Origin: Rhodocyclaceae bacterium
GTDB taxonomy: Bacteria > Pseudomonadota > Gammaproteobacteria > Burkholderiales > Rhodocyclaceae
Reading direction: 5' to 3'
Length of the DNA: 64,000 nucleotides
Assembly (NCBI GenBank): GCA_026646875.1
Contig: JAPKHL010000001.1
Coordinates: 54,234 to 118,233, forward strand
In this document: in pieces, positions 1 through 7,820 of the stretch
Layout of the letters: each line of letters opens with the position of its first letter
How positions within the stretch are numbered: the stretch's first letter is position 1
Translations under genes and position numbers: made by a program
Notes under the pieces: model-generated
The model's database searches: none
What the model was told of the DNA's origin: nothing
The model's input: only the letters and a program-made list of their open reading frames with translations

Positions 1-115
1 CGAAGACTGGGATGTCGCCCTGATAGATGCGCGCCATGTACAGGCCGAGCGGCACCGACAGCGCGAGCAGCGCGACGACGTAAAAGGCGAGCTGGAGATA
101 GCCGTTGCCGGTCAT
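1..115 (-). CDS. kdpA: KdpA, K+-transporting ATPase K+-binding/translocating subunit (N-terminal fragment)
   Basis: Only the first 38 codons are in the window; the gene continues past the left edge. The reading MTGNGYLQLAFYVVALLALS followed by a PLGLYMAR-type stretch matches the start of KdpA, the membrane subunit that forms the K+ selectivity pore of the high-affinity Kdp P-type ATPase. One hydrophobic segment is visible. The ATG overlaps the TGA of kdpF as ATGA, so the two are translationally coupled. Identity rests on this short N-terminus plus its position after kdpF; kdpB and kdpC should lie beyond the edge but cannot be seen. Confidence 0.88.
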   Translation of the reverse strand, partial: MTGNGYLQLAFYVVALLALSVPLGLYMARIYQGDIPVF

Positions 116-204
116 GAGAAGTCCTCCGGGTAGAAGAGCACAGCGACGAGGTAGACGAAGACGCCCACCGCGACGACGAGGGCAATCAGGTAGAGGGGAT
201 TCAT
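112..204 (-). CDS. kdpF: KdpF, small stabilising subunit of the Kdp ATPase
   Basis: A 30-residue single-span membrane peptide, too short for its own line in the ORF track (it is the tail of a longer shadow ORF). The sequence MNPLYLIALVVAVGVFVYLV with a final FYPEDF is typical of KdpF, which is about 29 residues in E. coli and stabilises the KdpABC complex in the inner membrane. It overlaps kdpA downstream and the small ORF upstream, each by an ATGA junction. Recognition is by length, hydrophobicity, the Pro-Glu-(D)F ending and position directly before kdpA. Confidence 0.88.
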   Translation of the reverse strand: MNPLYLIALVVAVGVFVYLVAVLFYPEDFS

Positions 205-293
205 TGTTTCCTCCGGAGCCTGTCGATGAGCGGTACCAGCGCGAGGGTGGCGATGAAGAAGCCGAAGATGGCGAGCAGATAGATCAGATCCAT
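201..293 (-). CDS. 30-residue membrane peptide upstream of kdpF, function unknown
   Basis: An ORF of 30 codons starting at an ATG and ending in a TGA that overlaps the kdpF start as ATGA. The product begins MDLIYLLAIFGFFIATLALV and ends with a basic LIDRLRRKQ tail, so it looks like one transmembrane helix with a positively charged end. It is the first gene of the kdp transcript. Tight coupling and coding-like composition make it likely to be translated. I do not recognise a named family; similar short ORFs before kdpF occur in other proteobacteria to my knowledge. It may be another accessory peptide of the Kdp pump, which is inference. Confidence 0.65.
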   Translation of the reverse strand: MDLIYLLAIFGFFIATLALVPLIDRLRRKQ

Positions 294-434
294 GGCGGGT
301 CCTTTGTGCAAGAGTCGCTCGGAAACGATGCCGGATTTTTCCGGTATGGCCGCGCGGCCGACGACGCACCGGCGAGCCGGTGCGAATCGTTTCTGCATGC
401 GACAGATTCCTTGCGGCCGACTGAATATCTCCAC

Positions 435-500
435 ACGATAGCCGTACCGTCGTAAAGATTCCGTTAAGACTGCTCGTGGCGGCGTTAAGCCCGCGTAAAA
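435..500 (-). promoter_or_regulatory. Candidate KdpE/OmpR-family operator and kdp promoter
   Basis: Read on the minus strand there are four related 7-mers: TTTTACG, CTTAACG, CTTAACG and CTTTACG. Start-to-start distances are 11, 21 and 11 bp, so all lie on one helix face. Ten bases after the last repeat comes TATCGT, a possible -10. Paired 7-mers with 4-bp spacers and a -10 about 10 bp downstream is how PhoB/KdpE-class regulators activate. KdpE is the obvious candidate because the site fronts the kdp genes. The repeats are seen directly; the binder is inferred. Confidence 0.6.
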
Positions 501-526
501 CCGGCGTGCACCCGCTGCCGGGGCAT

Positions 527-555
527 AAAAAAAGCCCGCCTGGATGGCGGGCTTT
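527..555 (-). terminator. Rho-independent terminator of rlmB
   Basis: Perfect 10-bp stem AAAGCCCGCC / GGCGGGCTTT around a 5-nt loop, with the A-run on the plus strand that gives a U-run for leftward transcripts. It lies just after the rlmB stop codon. Confidence 0.88.
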
Positions 556-571
556 GGCGGAGCCGGCGGGA

Positions 572-1309
572 TCAGCCGCGCCGGCGTCGCGCCTCGTACA
601 GGCAAACGCCCGACGCCACCGAGACGTTGAGGCTGGAAACGCTGCCGAGCATGGGGATGCGCACCAGCAGATCGCAGGTTTCACGCGTCAGGCGGCGCAT
701 CCCCTCGCCCTCGGCGCCGAGCACCCAGGCGGTGGCCTGCGGCCATTCGGCGGCATACAGATCGGTGGCCCCCTCGTCGTCGGTGCCGATCACGCAGATG
801 TCGCGCTCCTTGAGTTCGCGCAGGGTGCGCGCCAGGTTGGTGACGGTGATGTAGGGCACGCTCTCGGCGGCGCCGCTGGCGACCTTGATGGCCGTCTGCG
901 TGAGGCCGACAGCACGGTCCTTGGGGGCGATCACGGCATGCGCGCCGACGGCGTCGGCGACGCGCAGGCAGGCGCCCAGATTGTGCGGATCCTGCACGCC
1001 GTCGAGCACCAGCAGGAAGGGGGGCTCCTCCAGCGTGTCGAGCACGTCGTCGAGTGAGACGTGGCGATAGTCGGCGGTGACGCAGGCGACCACGCCCTGG
1101 TGGCGGGCGCTGCCACCGGCCATGCCTTCCAGCCGCTTGCCGTCCACCGGCATGACGCGCACCTTGTGCAGTTCGGCATGGCGCAGCAGATCGCGCGCGC
1201 GCGCATCCTGGCGCTGCGCGTCGATGAAGATTTCCTGGATCGCCCCCGGCTGGTGGCGAAGCTTGGCGATGACGGCGTGAAAGCCGTGAATGAAACGGGT
1301 CTGGGACAT
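572..1309 (-). CDS. rlmB: RlmB, 23S rRNA (guanosine-2251-2'-O)-methyltransferase
   Basis: A 245-residue SPOUT-class methyltransferase that uses SAM to methylate the ribose of G2251 in the peptidyl-transferase P-loop of 23S rRNA. The N-terminal substrate-binding domain (about 1-75, starting [12 protein letters not shown]) precedes the trefoil-knot domain. The TrmH-family motifs are present: [17 protein letters not shown], then [11 protein letters not shown] and the C-terminal [16 protein letters not shown]. Length equals the E. coli enzyme (243). It sits 65 bp downstream of rnr on the same strand, the usual rnr-rlmB arrangement, and is followed by a strong terminator. Confidence 0.95.
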   Translation of the reverse strand: MSQTRFIHGFHAVIAKLRHQPGAIQEIFIDAQRQDARARDLLRHAELHKVRVMPVDGKRLEGMAGGSARHQGVVACVTADYRHVSLDDVLDTLEEPPFLLVLDGVQDPHNLGACLRVADAVGAHAVIAPKDRAVGLTQTAIKVASGAAESVPYITVTNLARTLRELKERDICVIGTDDEGATDLYAAEWPQATAWVLGAEGEGMRRLTRETCDLLVRIPMLGSVSSLNVSVASGVCLYEARRRRG

Positions 1310-1312
1310 CGG

Positions 1313-1326
1313 TTTTTCCGGAAAAA
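1313..1326. repeat. 14-bp perfect palindrome upstream of rlmB
   Basis: TTTTTCCGGAAAAA lies four bases ahead of the rlmB start codon in the rnr-rlmB gap. It could fold at the RNA level and influence rlmB translation or processing; no function can be assigned. Confidence 0.45.
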
Positions 1327-1374
1327 GGCGCCGGCGGGGGCGCAGGCGGGCATTCTACCCGTCCCCCTGGCCGT

Positions 1375-3792
1375 TCAGCTGCGTTTGCGGGAGTCGGTCT
1401 TCCGGGGCTTCGTTGCGACCGTCTTGGCGGTTTTCGCAGCCGCCTTCGGGGGCGCTTTCGGAGCCGCCTTCTTCGGACTCGACTTCTTGGTGCTCGCCGC
1501 CTTCGCGGTTGCCTTCTTCGCGGCCTTCTCCGGCGCGGCCGTTTTGCCCTTTCCCTTCGCCGCGTCCGGCGCCGCCTTGCCAGTACGCTCGGAGGCGGCC
1601 GGCACGGCCTGCGTGTCCGGCGGCAGCGGTGTGCCCAGGACGAAGTCGATGCGCCCGGATTCGAGATCGGCACGCACCAGCTTCACGCGCAGACGGTCGC
1701 CGAGCCGGTAGCGCTTGCCGCTGCGCTCGCCGAGCATCTGATGCTTGACGTTGTCGTACTGGAAGTAGTCCTCGCCAAGCTCGGAGACGTGGACCAGCCC
1801 CTCCACATAGACCGTGTCGAGGGCGACGAACACGCCGAAGGGCACGACGGCGGCGATGGTGCCGGCGAACTCCTCGCCGATGCGATCGCGCATGTAATAG
1901 CACTTCAGCCAGTTGTTCACGTCGCGCGTGGCCTCGTCGGCGCGGCGTTCGGTCATCGAGCAGTGCAGCCCGATCTCGTCCCAGGCACCCGGGGTGTAGC
2001 GGCTGCCGTCGAGCACGGCCTTGATCGCGCGGTGCACCAGCAGGTCTGGATAGCGGCGGATCGGTGAGGTGAAATGGGTGTAGTGCTCGTAGGCCAGGCC
2101 GAAGTGACCGACGTTGTCCGGACTGTACTGCGCCTGACGCAGCGAACGCAGCATCACCGTCTGCAGCAGCTGGGCATCCGGGCGCGGCTTGATCCGCTCG
2201 AGCAGTGCGGCGTAGTCCTTCGCGGTGGGCTCCTCGCCCCCGGCCAGCGAGAGGCCGAATTCCTTGAGGAAGTTGCGCAGACCTTCCAGTTTCTCCGGCG
2301 TCGGCCCTTCATGCACGCGGTACAGGCAGGGCTGCTGGTGACGCTCCAGGAAGGCCGAGGCGCAGACGTTGGCCGCCAGCATGCACTCCTCGATCAGCCG
2401 GTGCGCATCGTTGCGCACCACGGGGACGATGTTCTCGATCTTGCCCTGGTCGTTGAACAGCATCATCGTCTCGATGGTCTCGAAATCGATGGCGCCGCGC
2501 TTGCCGCGCGCCTTCAGCAGGATTCCGAAGAGGGCGTAGAGCGCCTGCAGGTGCGGCAGCAGGCTGCGGTGCGTGTCATTGTCCGGCTGTGCGGCACCGG
2601 ACAGCCAGTTCCAGACCTGCGTGTAGGTCAGGCGCGCCTGCGAGCGGAACACCGCCGGGTAGAACTTGTAGGCCTTGATCTCGCCGCTGTTGCTGATGTC
2701 CATGTCGCAAACCATGGCCAGGCGTTCGACCTCGGGATTGAGCGAGCACAGGCCGTTGGACAGTTTCTCCGGCAGCATCGGGATCACCCGGCGCGGAAAG
2801 TACACCGAATTGCCGCGATCCCGGGCGTCGCGGTCGAGCGCGCTGCCCGGCTGCACATAGTGGCTGACGTCGGCGATCGCCACCACCAGGCGCCAGCCAC
2901 GCCCCTTCTTCTCGGCGAACACCGCGTCGTCGAAATCCCGGGCCGTCTCGCCGTCGATGGTGACCAGCGGCAGATCGCACAGATCGACGCGTCCGGCCCG
3001 GTCGCTCTTCTTCACCCGGGCCGGCAGGGCCCGGGTTTCCTCGAGCGCCTTCGCGGAAAATTCGAAGGGTAGATCGTGCTTGCGCAGCGCGATCTCGATT
3101 TCCATGCCGGGGTCGGCGTAATTGCCGAGCACCTCGACGATGCGGCCGATCGGCTGGGCATGCCGGGTCGGCTGTTCGATGATCTCGACCACCACCACCT
3201 GCCCGGCCGTGACCCGGGCCTTGCGGTCAGGCGTGACCAGGATGTCCTGGTTGATGCGGCGGTTTTCCGGCACCACGACCATGATGCCGTGCTCGATCAG
3301 CACGCGGCCGACCACCATGCTGTTGGCCCGCTCGAGCACCTCGACGATGGCGCCCTCGCGCCGCCCCTTGCGGTCAACACCGGTGACGCGCGCCAGCGCG
3401 CGGTCGCGGTGCAGCACCTTGGACATCTGCTTGTTGTCGAGAAAGAGATCGTCGCCGCCGTCGTCCGGGACCAGGAAGCCATAGCCGTCGGGATGCCCCT
3501 CGACGCGGCCGGCAATCAGGCTGGCGCGCTCGGGGACGATGTAGGCGCCCTTGCGGTTGCGCATCAGCTGCGCTTCGCGTTCCATCGCGGCCAGGCGGCG
3601 CTGGAACATCTCGACTTCGTGCGGGTGGATGTCGAGCAGCTGGCACAGGCGCTCGAAGCTCACCGGACATCCCTGCTCCTCGAGCATCTGCAGGACGTAC
3701 TCGCGCGAAGGCAGCGGTTGATCGTAGGTTTTGGACTCCCGCTCGAAATGCGGGTCGTTCTTTCTGATTTTCGATAGTTTGCGTATTGACAC
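1375..3792 (-). CDS. rnr: RNase R, 3'-5' exoribonuclease
   Basis: An 805-residue RNase II-family enzyme (E. coli RNase R is 813) that degrades structured RNA and helps rRNA and tmRNA quality control. The ORF track extends it to 4122, through the tRNA gene, which is not real. A GTG at 3792 gives VSIRKLSKIRKNDPHFERES, aligning with the E. coli N-terminus, and no ATG fits better. Seen in order: helix-turn-helix-like N-terminus, cold-shock domains, RNB catalytic region (TARDFDDAVFAE with Asp ligands; SPIRRYPDLLVHR), S1 domain near 640-720 and a Lys/Ala-rich tail (KKATAKAAS type). The GTG overlaps the -35 of the divergent tRNA promoter. Confidence 0.93.
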   Translation of the reverse strand: MSIRKLSKIRKNDPHFERESKTYDQPLPSREYVLQMLEEQGCPVSFERLCQLLDIHPHEVEMFQRRLAAMEREAQLMRNRKGAYIVPERASLIAGRVEGHPDGYGFLVPDDGGDDLFLDNKQMSKVLHRDRALARVTGVDRKGRREGAIVEVLERANSMVVGRVLIEHGIMVVVPENRRINQDILVTPDRKARVTAGQVVVVEIIEQPTRHAQPIGRIVEVLGNYADPGMEIEIALRKHDLPFEFSAKALEETRALPARVKKSDRAGRVDLCDLPLVTIDGETARDFDDAVFAEKKGRGWRLVVAIADVSHYVQPGSALDRDARDRGNSVYFPRRVIPMLPEKLSNGLCSLNPEVERLAMVCDMDISNSGEIKAYKFYPAVFRSQARLTYTQVWNWLSGAAQPDNDTHRSLLPHLQALYALFGILLKARGKRGAIDFETIETMMLFNDQGKIENIVPVVRNDAHRLIEECMLAANVCASAFLERHQQPCLYRVHEGPTPEKLEGLRNFLKEFGLSLAGGEEPTAKDYAALLERIKPRPDAQLLQTVMLRSLRQAQYSPDNVGHFGLAYEHYTHFTSPIRRYPDLLVHRAIKAVLDGSRYTPGAWDEIGLHCSMTERRADEATRDVNNWLKCYYMRDRIGEEFAGTIAAVVPFGVFVALDTVYVEGLVHVSELGEDYFQYDNVKHQMLGERSGKRYRLGDRLRVKLVRADLESGRIDFVLGTPLPPDTQAVPAASERTGKAAPDAAKGKGKTAAPEKAAKKATAKAASTKKSSPKKAAPKAPPKAAAKTAKTVATKPRKTDSRKRS

Positions 3793-3813
3793 TTTATTTT
3801 GATCCCTTATAAT
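3786..3813 (+). promoter_or_regulatory. Consensus sigma-70 promoter of tRNA-Leu
   Basis: TTGACA (3786-3791), a 16-bp spacer, then TATAAT (3808-3813): both hexamers are perfect. The tRNA begins 17 bases after the -10. The -35 overlaps the first codons of rnr on the other strand. Confidence 0.92.
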
Positions 3814-3830
3814 GCGGCCTTCTTCGCAAG

Positions 3831-3917
3831 GCCCAGGTGGCGAAATTGGTAGACGCGCCAGGTTCAGGTCCTGGTGGTGGCAACACTGTGGAGGTTCGAG
3901 TCCTCTCCTGGGCACCA
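3831..3917 (+). tRNA. leuT-like: tRNA-Leu (anticodon CAG)
   Basis: An 87-nt type II tRNA with encoded CCA. The acceptor stem pairs GCCCAGG with CCTGGGC, followed by discriminator A and CCA. The anticodon stem is CCAGG/CCTGG around loop TTCAGGT, giving anticodon CAG at 3865-3867, which reads CUG, the dominant Leu codon in this GC-rich genome. A long variable arm and the T-arm GGTTCGAGTCC are present. Confidence 0.96.
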
Positions 3918-3927
3918 AGACAAAAGA

Positions 3928-3953
3928 AAAGCTCTGATCTTCAGGGCTTTTTT
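3928..3953 (+). terminator. Rho-independent terminator after tRNA-Leu
   Basis: Stem AAAGCTCTGA / TCAGGGCTTT (one G-T pair) with a 3-nt loop, followed by six T residues, 11 bases after the CCA end. Confidence 0.88.
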
Positions 3954-4176
3954 GTCGTTTACGGCCCGCTGCGACAGCGGTGGCCACGATACGCGCGATT
4001 TCTTGACCCGGGCGGCATGCCCACGGGCTCGAAGGCAGTTGTGTGGAATTCCCGAAGCATGCACGGAACGGATTGTACTCCTTCCCGCCGCCGTTCCCCG
4101 ACCGATTTGAGCGCCCCCGCACGGGTGCCGGCGTGATCGCCGGCCATCACCGCCCCAGGAAGGAGAAGGAAAACCG

Positions 4177-4839
4177 ATGTCGGTCCGTGGCAACGAACTG
4201 TCCATCGTCAGCCTCGGCATGTCCTGCCAGACGGCCTATCAGATCAAGCGGCAGGCCGCCCTGCTGGCCCACCTGACCGGCGCGGCCGACCTGCGTCCGC
4301 TGACCCTGCCGTTCGACTGGGTGATCCGCTCGCCGGGCGACACCGTCGGCGCGATCGAGGCCCTCTCCTTCTACCCCGAATCCGTGCGGGAAATGACGCT
4401 CAATGACGGGATTCCCTACTGGGCACGGCGGCGCACCTTCTACTGGCACGATTTCGACAGCCCCGACTTCGCCGCGCAATTCGACGAGGTGGCCGGAAAA
4501 TACCGCCACCTGACGGACAATTTCGTCGGCCTGGGCACGTGCCGGCGCAACGTTTTCGTGATTTCCAACGTCCAGAACAACCTCGAGCTGCACGCCACGC
4601 GCACGGGCAGCATCGACATTTTCCTCGATGCGGACACGCTGCGGGCGACGACGCAGTCCATCGCCCGCCGCTTTCCCGCCAGCCGCAACGAATTCCTCGT
4701 CGTTTCCTACCGTGACCGCATCGCGCCGGGCATCGACCTGCCCGATACCCGCATCGCCTTGTTCCCGCGCGACCCCAGCGAATGGGAAGGCGCCGACGCG
4801 CTGTGGGCGTCGATCTTCCGCACGGTGCTGGGGGACTGA
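4177..4839 (+). CDS. DUF1796-type putative papain-like cysteine peptidase
   Basis: 220 residues, no signal peptide. The start LSIVSLGMSCQTAYQIKRQA followed by LPFDWVIRSP matches DUF1796, a family predicted to have a papain-like fold with the Cys in SLGxxC as candidate nucleophile. A His-rich FYWHDFDSPDF stretch lies near 90. The substrate is unknown; members often occur with surface polysaccharide genes, but none are adjacent here. The ATG follows a strong AGGAAGGAGAAGG leader. The gene stands alone between the tRNA and a convergent HDOD/membrane-protein pair. Family assignment is from memory of the motif and not from a search. Confidence 0.7.
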   Translation: MSVRGNELSIVSLGMSCQTAYQIKRQAALLAHLTGAADLRPLTLPFDWVIRSPGDTVGAIEALSFYPESVREMTLNDGIPYWARRRTFYWHDFDSPDFAAQFDEVAGKYRHLTDNFVGLGTCRRNVFVISNVQNNLELHATRTGSIDIFLDADTLRATTQSIARRFPASRNEFLVVSYRDRIAPGIDLPDTRIALFPRDPSEWEGADALWASIFRTVLGD

Positions 4840-4867
4840 ACGATCGTCGGGCCGCCGGCCCCTGATC

Positions 4868-5287
4868 TCAAGTGCACCAGGCCATCATCAGCGCGAAACC
4901 GCCGATGCCCAGCAGCGCCGTGCCGACGACGAAGAACAGCGGCCGCCAGACGCTCTCGCGCGAGGGCGAACGGCCGGGGGCGCGGGATTCCCGCCAGGCT
5001 TCGATCCAGTGCGTCACCTCGCCGAGCGTGAACACGCAGGCAAGCCCGAACACGAAGAGTCCGACGATGATCACGCCGACCTGCGCCTCCCCGGTGCGGC
5101 AGGACAGTGACATGCCGAGCTGACCACGGGTCAGCGGGTCGAAACCGGCCGCGAGGTAGCCGGCGGCGACGGCGATCAGGACGAGCAACACGATCACCGC
5201 GAAGTACAGCCAGAATTCGCGCGTCTTCAGGGTACGCGCCACGGTGGCGGCCTGTGCCCGCAACTCGGTCAGCATTCCCCTGAACAT
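4868..5287 (-). CDS. Small inner-membrane protein, function unknown
   Basis: 139 residues with three clear hydrophobic segments: about 26-50 (FWLYFAVIVLLVLIAVAAGY), 70-95 and 113-135. There is no signal cleavage motif and no family I recognise. It starts 37 bp after the HDOD gene stop on the same strand, so the two are probably one transcript. The loop after the second segment contains a short Arg/Ser/Pro-rich stretch. The pairing hints at a membrane partner for HDOD signalling, but that is only positional. Confidence 0.7.
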   Translation of the reverse strand: MFRGMLTELRAQAATVARTLKTREFWLYFAVIVLLVLIAVAAGYLAAGFDPLTRGQLGMSLSCRTGEAQVGVIIVGLFVFGLACVFTLGEVTHWIEAWRESRAPGRSPSRESVWRPLFFVVGTALLGIGGFALMMAWCT

Positions 5288-5324
5288 CAGGCGGTCTCCC
5301 GGTAACGGACGCTCGCGCGGCGCA

Positions 5325-6197
5325 TCAGTCGATGGCCGCGCGCATGCGCTCGGTCAAGACGTCGATTTCCTCGCGCAGGGCGGGATAGGCGGTATCGGCG
5401 AGGGAGGCGTACGGATCGTCGCCGGTGCCACCCGCGCCCCCCGTCGGCTCGAAGGTGCCACCGGCCAGCAGGTTGGCCACATGGACCACCTCGGCCAGTG
5501 TTTTCGGCGCGGCGGGCAGCGGACGCGGCTGGTCGTGATCGCGGACCGCCTCGATGATCTGCTCGTCGACCCCGAGCGCGCCCAGCAGGCTGACGCCGAT
5601 ACCCTCGTGCCACTGGATCACCAGGTGCCTGAGGGAATCGGGTCGTGCGCGCAGCTCGGCATACTGCGCGGCGCGATACAGCATGTAGAAGGCTCCGAGG
5701 TCGTGCAGGAGGCCGGCGAGCAGGGCATCGTCCGGGTTCAGGCGGGTCAGCCGCCGGGCCACCACGCTGGCCGCCGCTGCACAATGCAGGGTGTGCTCCC
5801 ACAACCGATCGGCCAGATCCATGAAATCGACCATCTCGCGCGAGCGCAGCAGCTGCCGCATGGCGATGGCCATCGCCGTGCTGCGCACCGTCTTCAGGCC
5901 GAGCCGCCCGATCGCCGCGGTGAGGTCGCGCACCTCCTGTCCGCCCGGGTTGTAGGCGGCCGAGTTGGCCATGCGCAGGAGCCTGACGGCGATCAGCGGA
6001 TCGAGGTTGATGGCCGCCGCCAGACGGTCGAGGGACAGCGTGGGGTCTTCCGAAAGCTTGCGGATGCGCAGGGCAATGTCGAAATTGATCGGAAAGATCA
6101 CCTCGCCCTGCAATTCCCGGGCTATGTCCTCGAGCATGCGGAAGCGCTGTGCGTTGAGCGCGCTTCCGGTCAGATCCTGCTGTGCCTGCGTCTGCAT
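5325..6197 (-). CDS. HDOD-domain signalling protein
   Basis: 290 residues from the ATG at 6197, chosen over the track's upstream start because an AGGG ribosome site sits 9 bases before it. The HDOD domain covers about 25-225: FPINFDIALRIRKLSEDPTL, then ILDPLIAVRLLRMANSAAYN-like helix packing and GLLHDLGAFYMLYRA, which keeps an HD pair. HDOD proteins are non-enzymatic relatives of HD phosphohydrolases used in c-di-GMP, chemotaxis and DNA-uptake regulation. The C-terminal 60 residues are low in known motifs. It is followed by the small membrane protein. The partner is unknown. Confidence 0.85.
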   Translation of the reverse strand: MQTQAQQDLTGSALNAQRFRMLEDIARELQGEVIFPINFDIALRIRKLSEDPTLSLDRLAAAINLDPLIAVRLLRMANSAAYNPGGQEVRDLTAAIGRLGLKTVRSTAMAIAMRQLLRSREMVDFMDLADRLWEHTLHCAAAASVVARRLTRLNPDDALLAGLLHDLGAFYMLYRAAQYAELRARPDSLRHLVIQWHEGIGVSLLGALGVDEQIIEAVRDHDQPRPLPAAPKTLAEVVHVANLLAGGTFEPTGGAGGTGDDPYASLADTAYPALREEIDVLTERMRAAID

Positions 6198-6263
6198 GAA
6201 AAAATACCCTGTCGGACACCCTGCCCGTCTACGGCGGAATGCTACGCAGCCCCCCGGCAAGCG

Positions 6264-7190
6264 TCAAATGAAGCGCCTGCCGAAGGCCGGATCGAGCGGC
6301 GGACAACGGCCGTCGGCAAGACGGAAGCACGCGTCGAGATGGCGCTCCGAAAGCGGTGCAAAACGGCGATAGAGCGTCCGGCACAGGGCGCGCGCCGCCT
6401 GGCCCGGCCAGCCGGCGGGCAGCAGCACGTCGGGCAGTTCGGGATCACGCAGAAGCAGACGGCGATAGTCGTGGATCAGCAGCAGGCGCATGAAGAAAGC
6501 CTCCGCGTCCGTCGGCGCGTGCGGAGGATGCCCGTCGAGCGCGGCGAGCACCGGCCGGTAGGTGGCGACGAACTGTGTGTACGCGGCAGCCAGCGCATCG
6601 AGATTCCAGGCACGTGCCACCAGCCCGGCGCTGCTGGCCGTGCCGTCCGGCAGGAAATCCGTGGCAAGCAGCGGCATCAGATCAGCAATCAGCGCGCCGA
6701 GCCCGTCACCGCGCAGGGCGTCGAGCACGGCGGCCAGATCGGCCGAGGGATGCACGAAACATTCGCCGTCGAGCGCGCCAAAGCCCTGCCAGAACAGCGC
6801 CCGCCGCAGGGCTTCGCGTTCCTTCGGCGGGCGCCGGCCGATATCGAGGATCAATCGCCAGCGATGATCCCAGGACGGTGCGGCAGTCGCGTAGATATGG
6901 CGTGAGGCCTCGTCGAAGCGGCGCTGCCCCTGCTCGGTCAGCAGGTAATCGCTGCGCCGCCCGCAGGCCTCGGTGCGCAACCAGCCCGCCTTCGCCAGCC
7001 GGAACACCGTCGTGCGCACCAGCCGCTCGCTGAGACCGAGCGGCTCCAGCAACCGGATCAGGCTGCCCAGCCAGATCCGGCTGCCGCGCGGCACCACCAT
7101 GTCGCCGAACACCGAAACGATCAGCGAGTTGGCATGGACGCGTTTCTGCTGCGCGAAGGCCTCGAGACGGGTGTGGATCGGAGAGTTCAT
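6264..7190 (-). CDS. paaX: PaaX-family transcriptional repressor
   Basis: 308 residues (E. coli PaaX 316). The N-terminal winged helix has the family signature SLIVSVFGDMVVPRGSRIWL then LGLSERLVRTTVFRLAKAGW and GRRSDYLLTEQG. PaaX represses phenylacetate catabolism and is released by phenylacetyl-CoA. No paa structural genes are in the window; an enoyl-CoA hydratase and a PaaI-like thioesterase lie 2-3 kb downstream of its start but on the same strand and separated by trmA. The ORF track line runs to 9017 through unrelated DNA; the ATG at 7190 gives the family N-terminus, though its ribosome site is weak. Confidence 0.85.
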   Translation of the reverse strand: MNSPIHTRLEAFAQQKRVHANSLIVSVFGDMVVPRGSRIWLGSLIRLLEPLGLSERLVRTTVFRLAKAGWLRTEACGRRSDYLLTEQGQRRFDEASRHIYATAAPSWDHRWRLILDIGRRPPKEREALRRALFWQGFGALDGECFVHPSADLAAVLDALRGDGLGALIADLMPLLATDFLPDGTASSAGLVARAWNLDALAAAYTQFVATYRPVLAALDGHPPHAPTDAEAFFMRLLLIHDYRRLLLRDPELPDVLLPAGWPGQAARALCRTLYRRFAPLSERHLDACFRLADGRCPPLDPAFGRRFI

Positions 7191-7338
7191 TGCGGAGCCG
7201 TGCGGGTCCGGCGACGGGGCCGGACGCGGATGGGAAACGCCGATTCTAGCGGACAAGCGCCGGAAGGCGGCGCCGATCGAGTGCCGCGGGGTCATCGAGA
7301 AGAGGACAAGCGTTGCCGAACAATGGGATAATGGCGCC

Positions 7339-7722
7339 ATGAATACACCGCAACCAACCTCCCCCCGTCGCCGCCTGCAGGAACTCCTCGCGATTCCGGA
7401 CAGCGAGCGGACCGACGCCCAGTGGGACGAGCTGAACGATCTGGAAATCCAGCTGGCGCCGGGCAATCGCCTGGACGGCCCGGCGCCGGGCGGCGGCCGG
7501 AACTCCGGCAACCCCGGGAATTCGCAGAACCCCCAGGCGCGCGGCGCGCAGTCCCGCGCCTCCGCGCATCCCCGCGCCAACCCGCAGGGCCGTGCCAACG
7601 CCCGCCCGCCGCAGGACGGCGAAAACGCAGGGGGCGCCGGCGGCGCCCCGGGACAGGCGAAGAAACCGTTCCGCAAGTTCCACAAGCGGCCGGCCAAGCC
7701 CAACCCCCAGGGCGGCGCCTGA
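7339..7722 (+). CDS. Low-complexity hypothetical protein
   Basis: 127 residues from an ATG 149 bp right of the divergent paaX start. The first 45 residues form a short ordered region (RRLQELLAIPDSERTDAQWD), after which the protein is Gly/Pro/Asn/Gln/Ala-rich and ends with a basic KKPFRKFHKRPAKPNPQ tail. No signal peptide or membrane segment. The basic disordered tail suggests nucleic-acid or ribosome association, which is speculation. It lies 98 bp before trmA in the same direction. The reading is supported by its position and codon bias but no family is recognised. Confidence 0.6.
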   Translation: MNTPQPTSPRRRLQELLAIPDSERTDAQWDELNDLEIQLAPGNRLDGPAPGGGRNSGNPGNSQNPQARGAQSRASAHPRANPQGRANARPPQDGENAGGAGGAPGQAKKPFRKFHKRPAKPNPQGGA

Positions 7723-7820
7723 CCCGCCCGGGGGACAGCCGCCCGCCCGCGCCTGCCCCCTGCCCGCCACACGCGGCGTCCCGACGGGGTGTCGCGCGCC
7801 CCTTCCGCGCACCGGAAACC

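Noticed and set aside
3792-4122. N-terminal extension of rnr in the ORF track
   Set aside because: It crosses the tRNA-Leu gene; family alignment supports a start at 3792.
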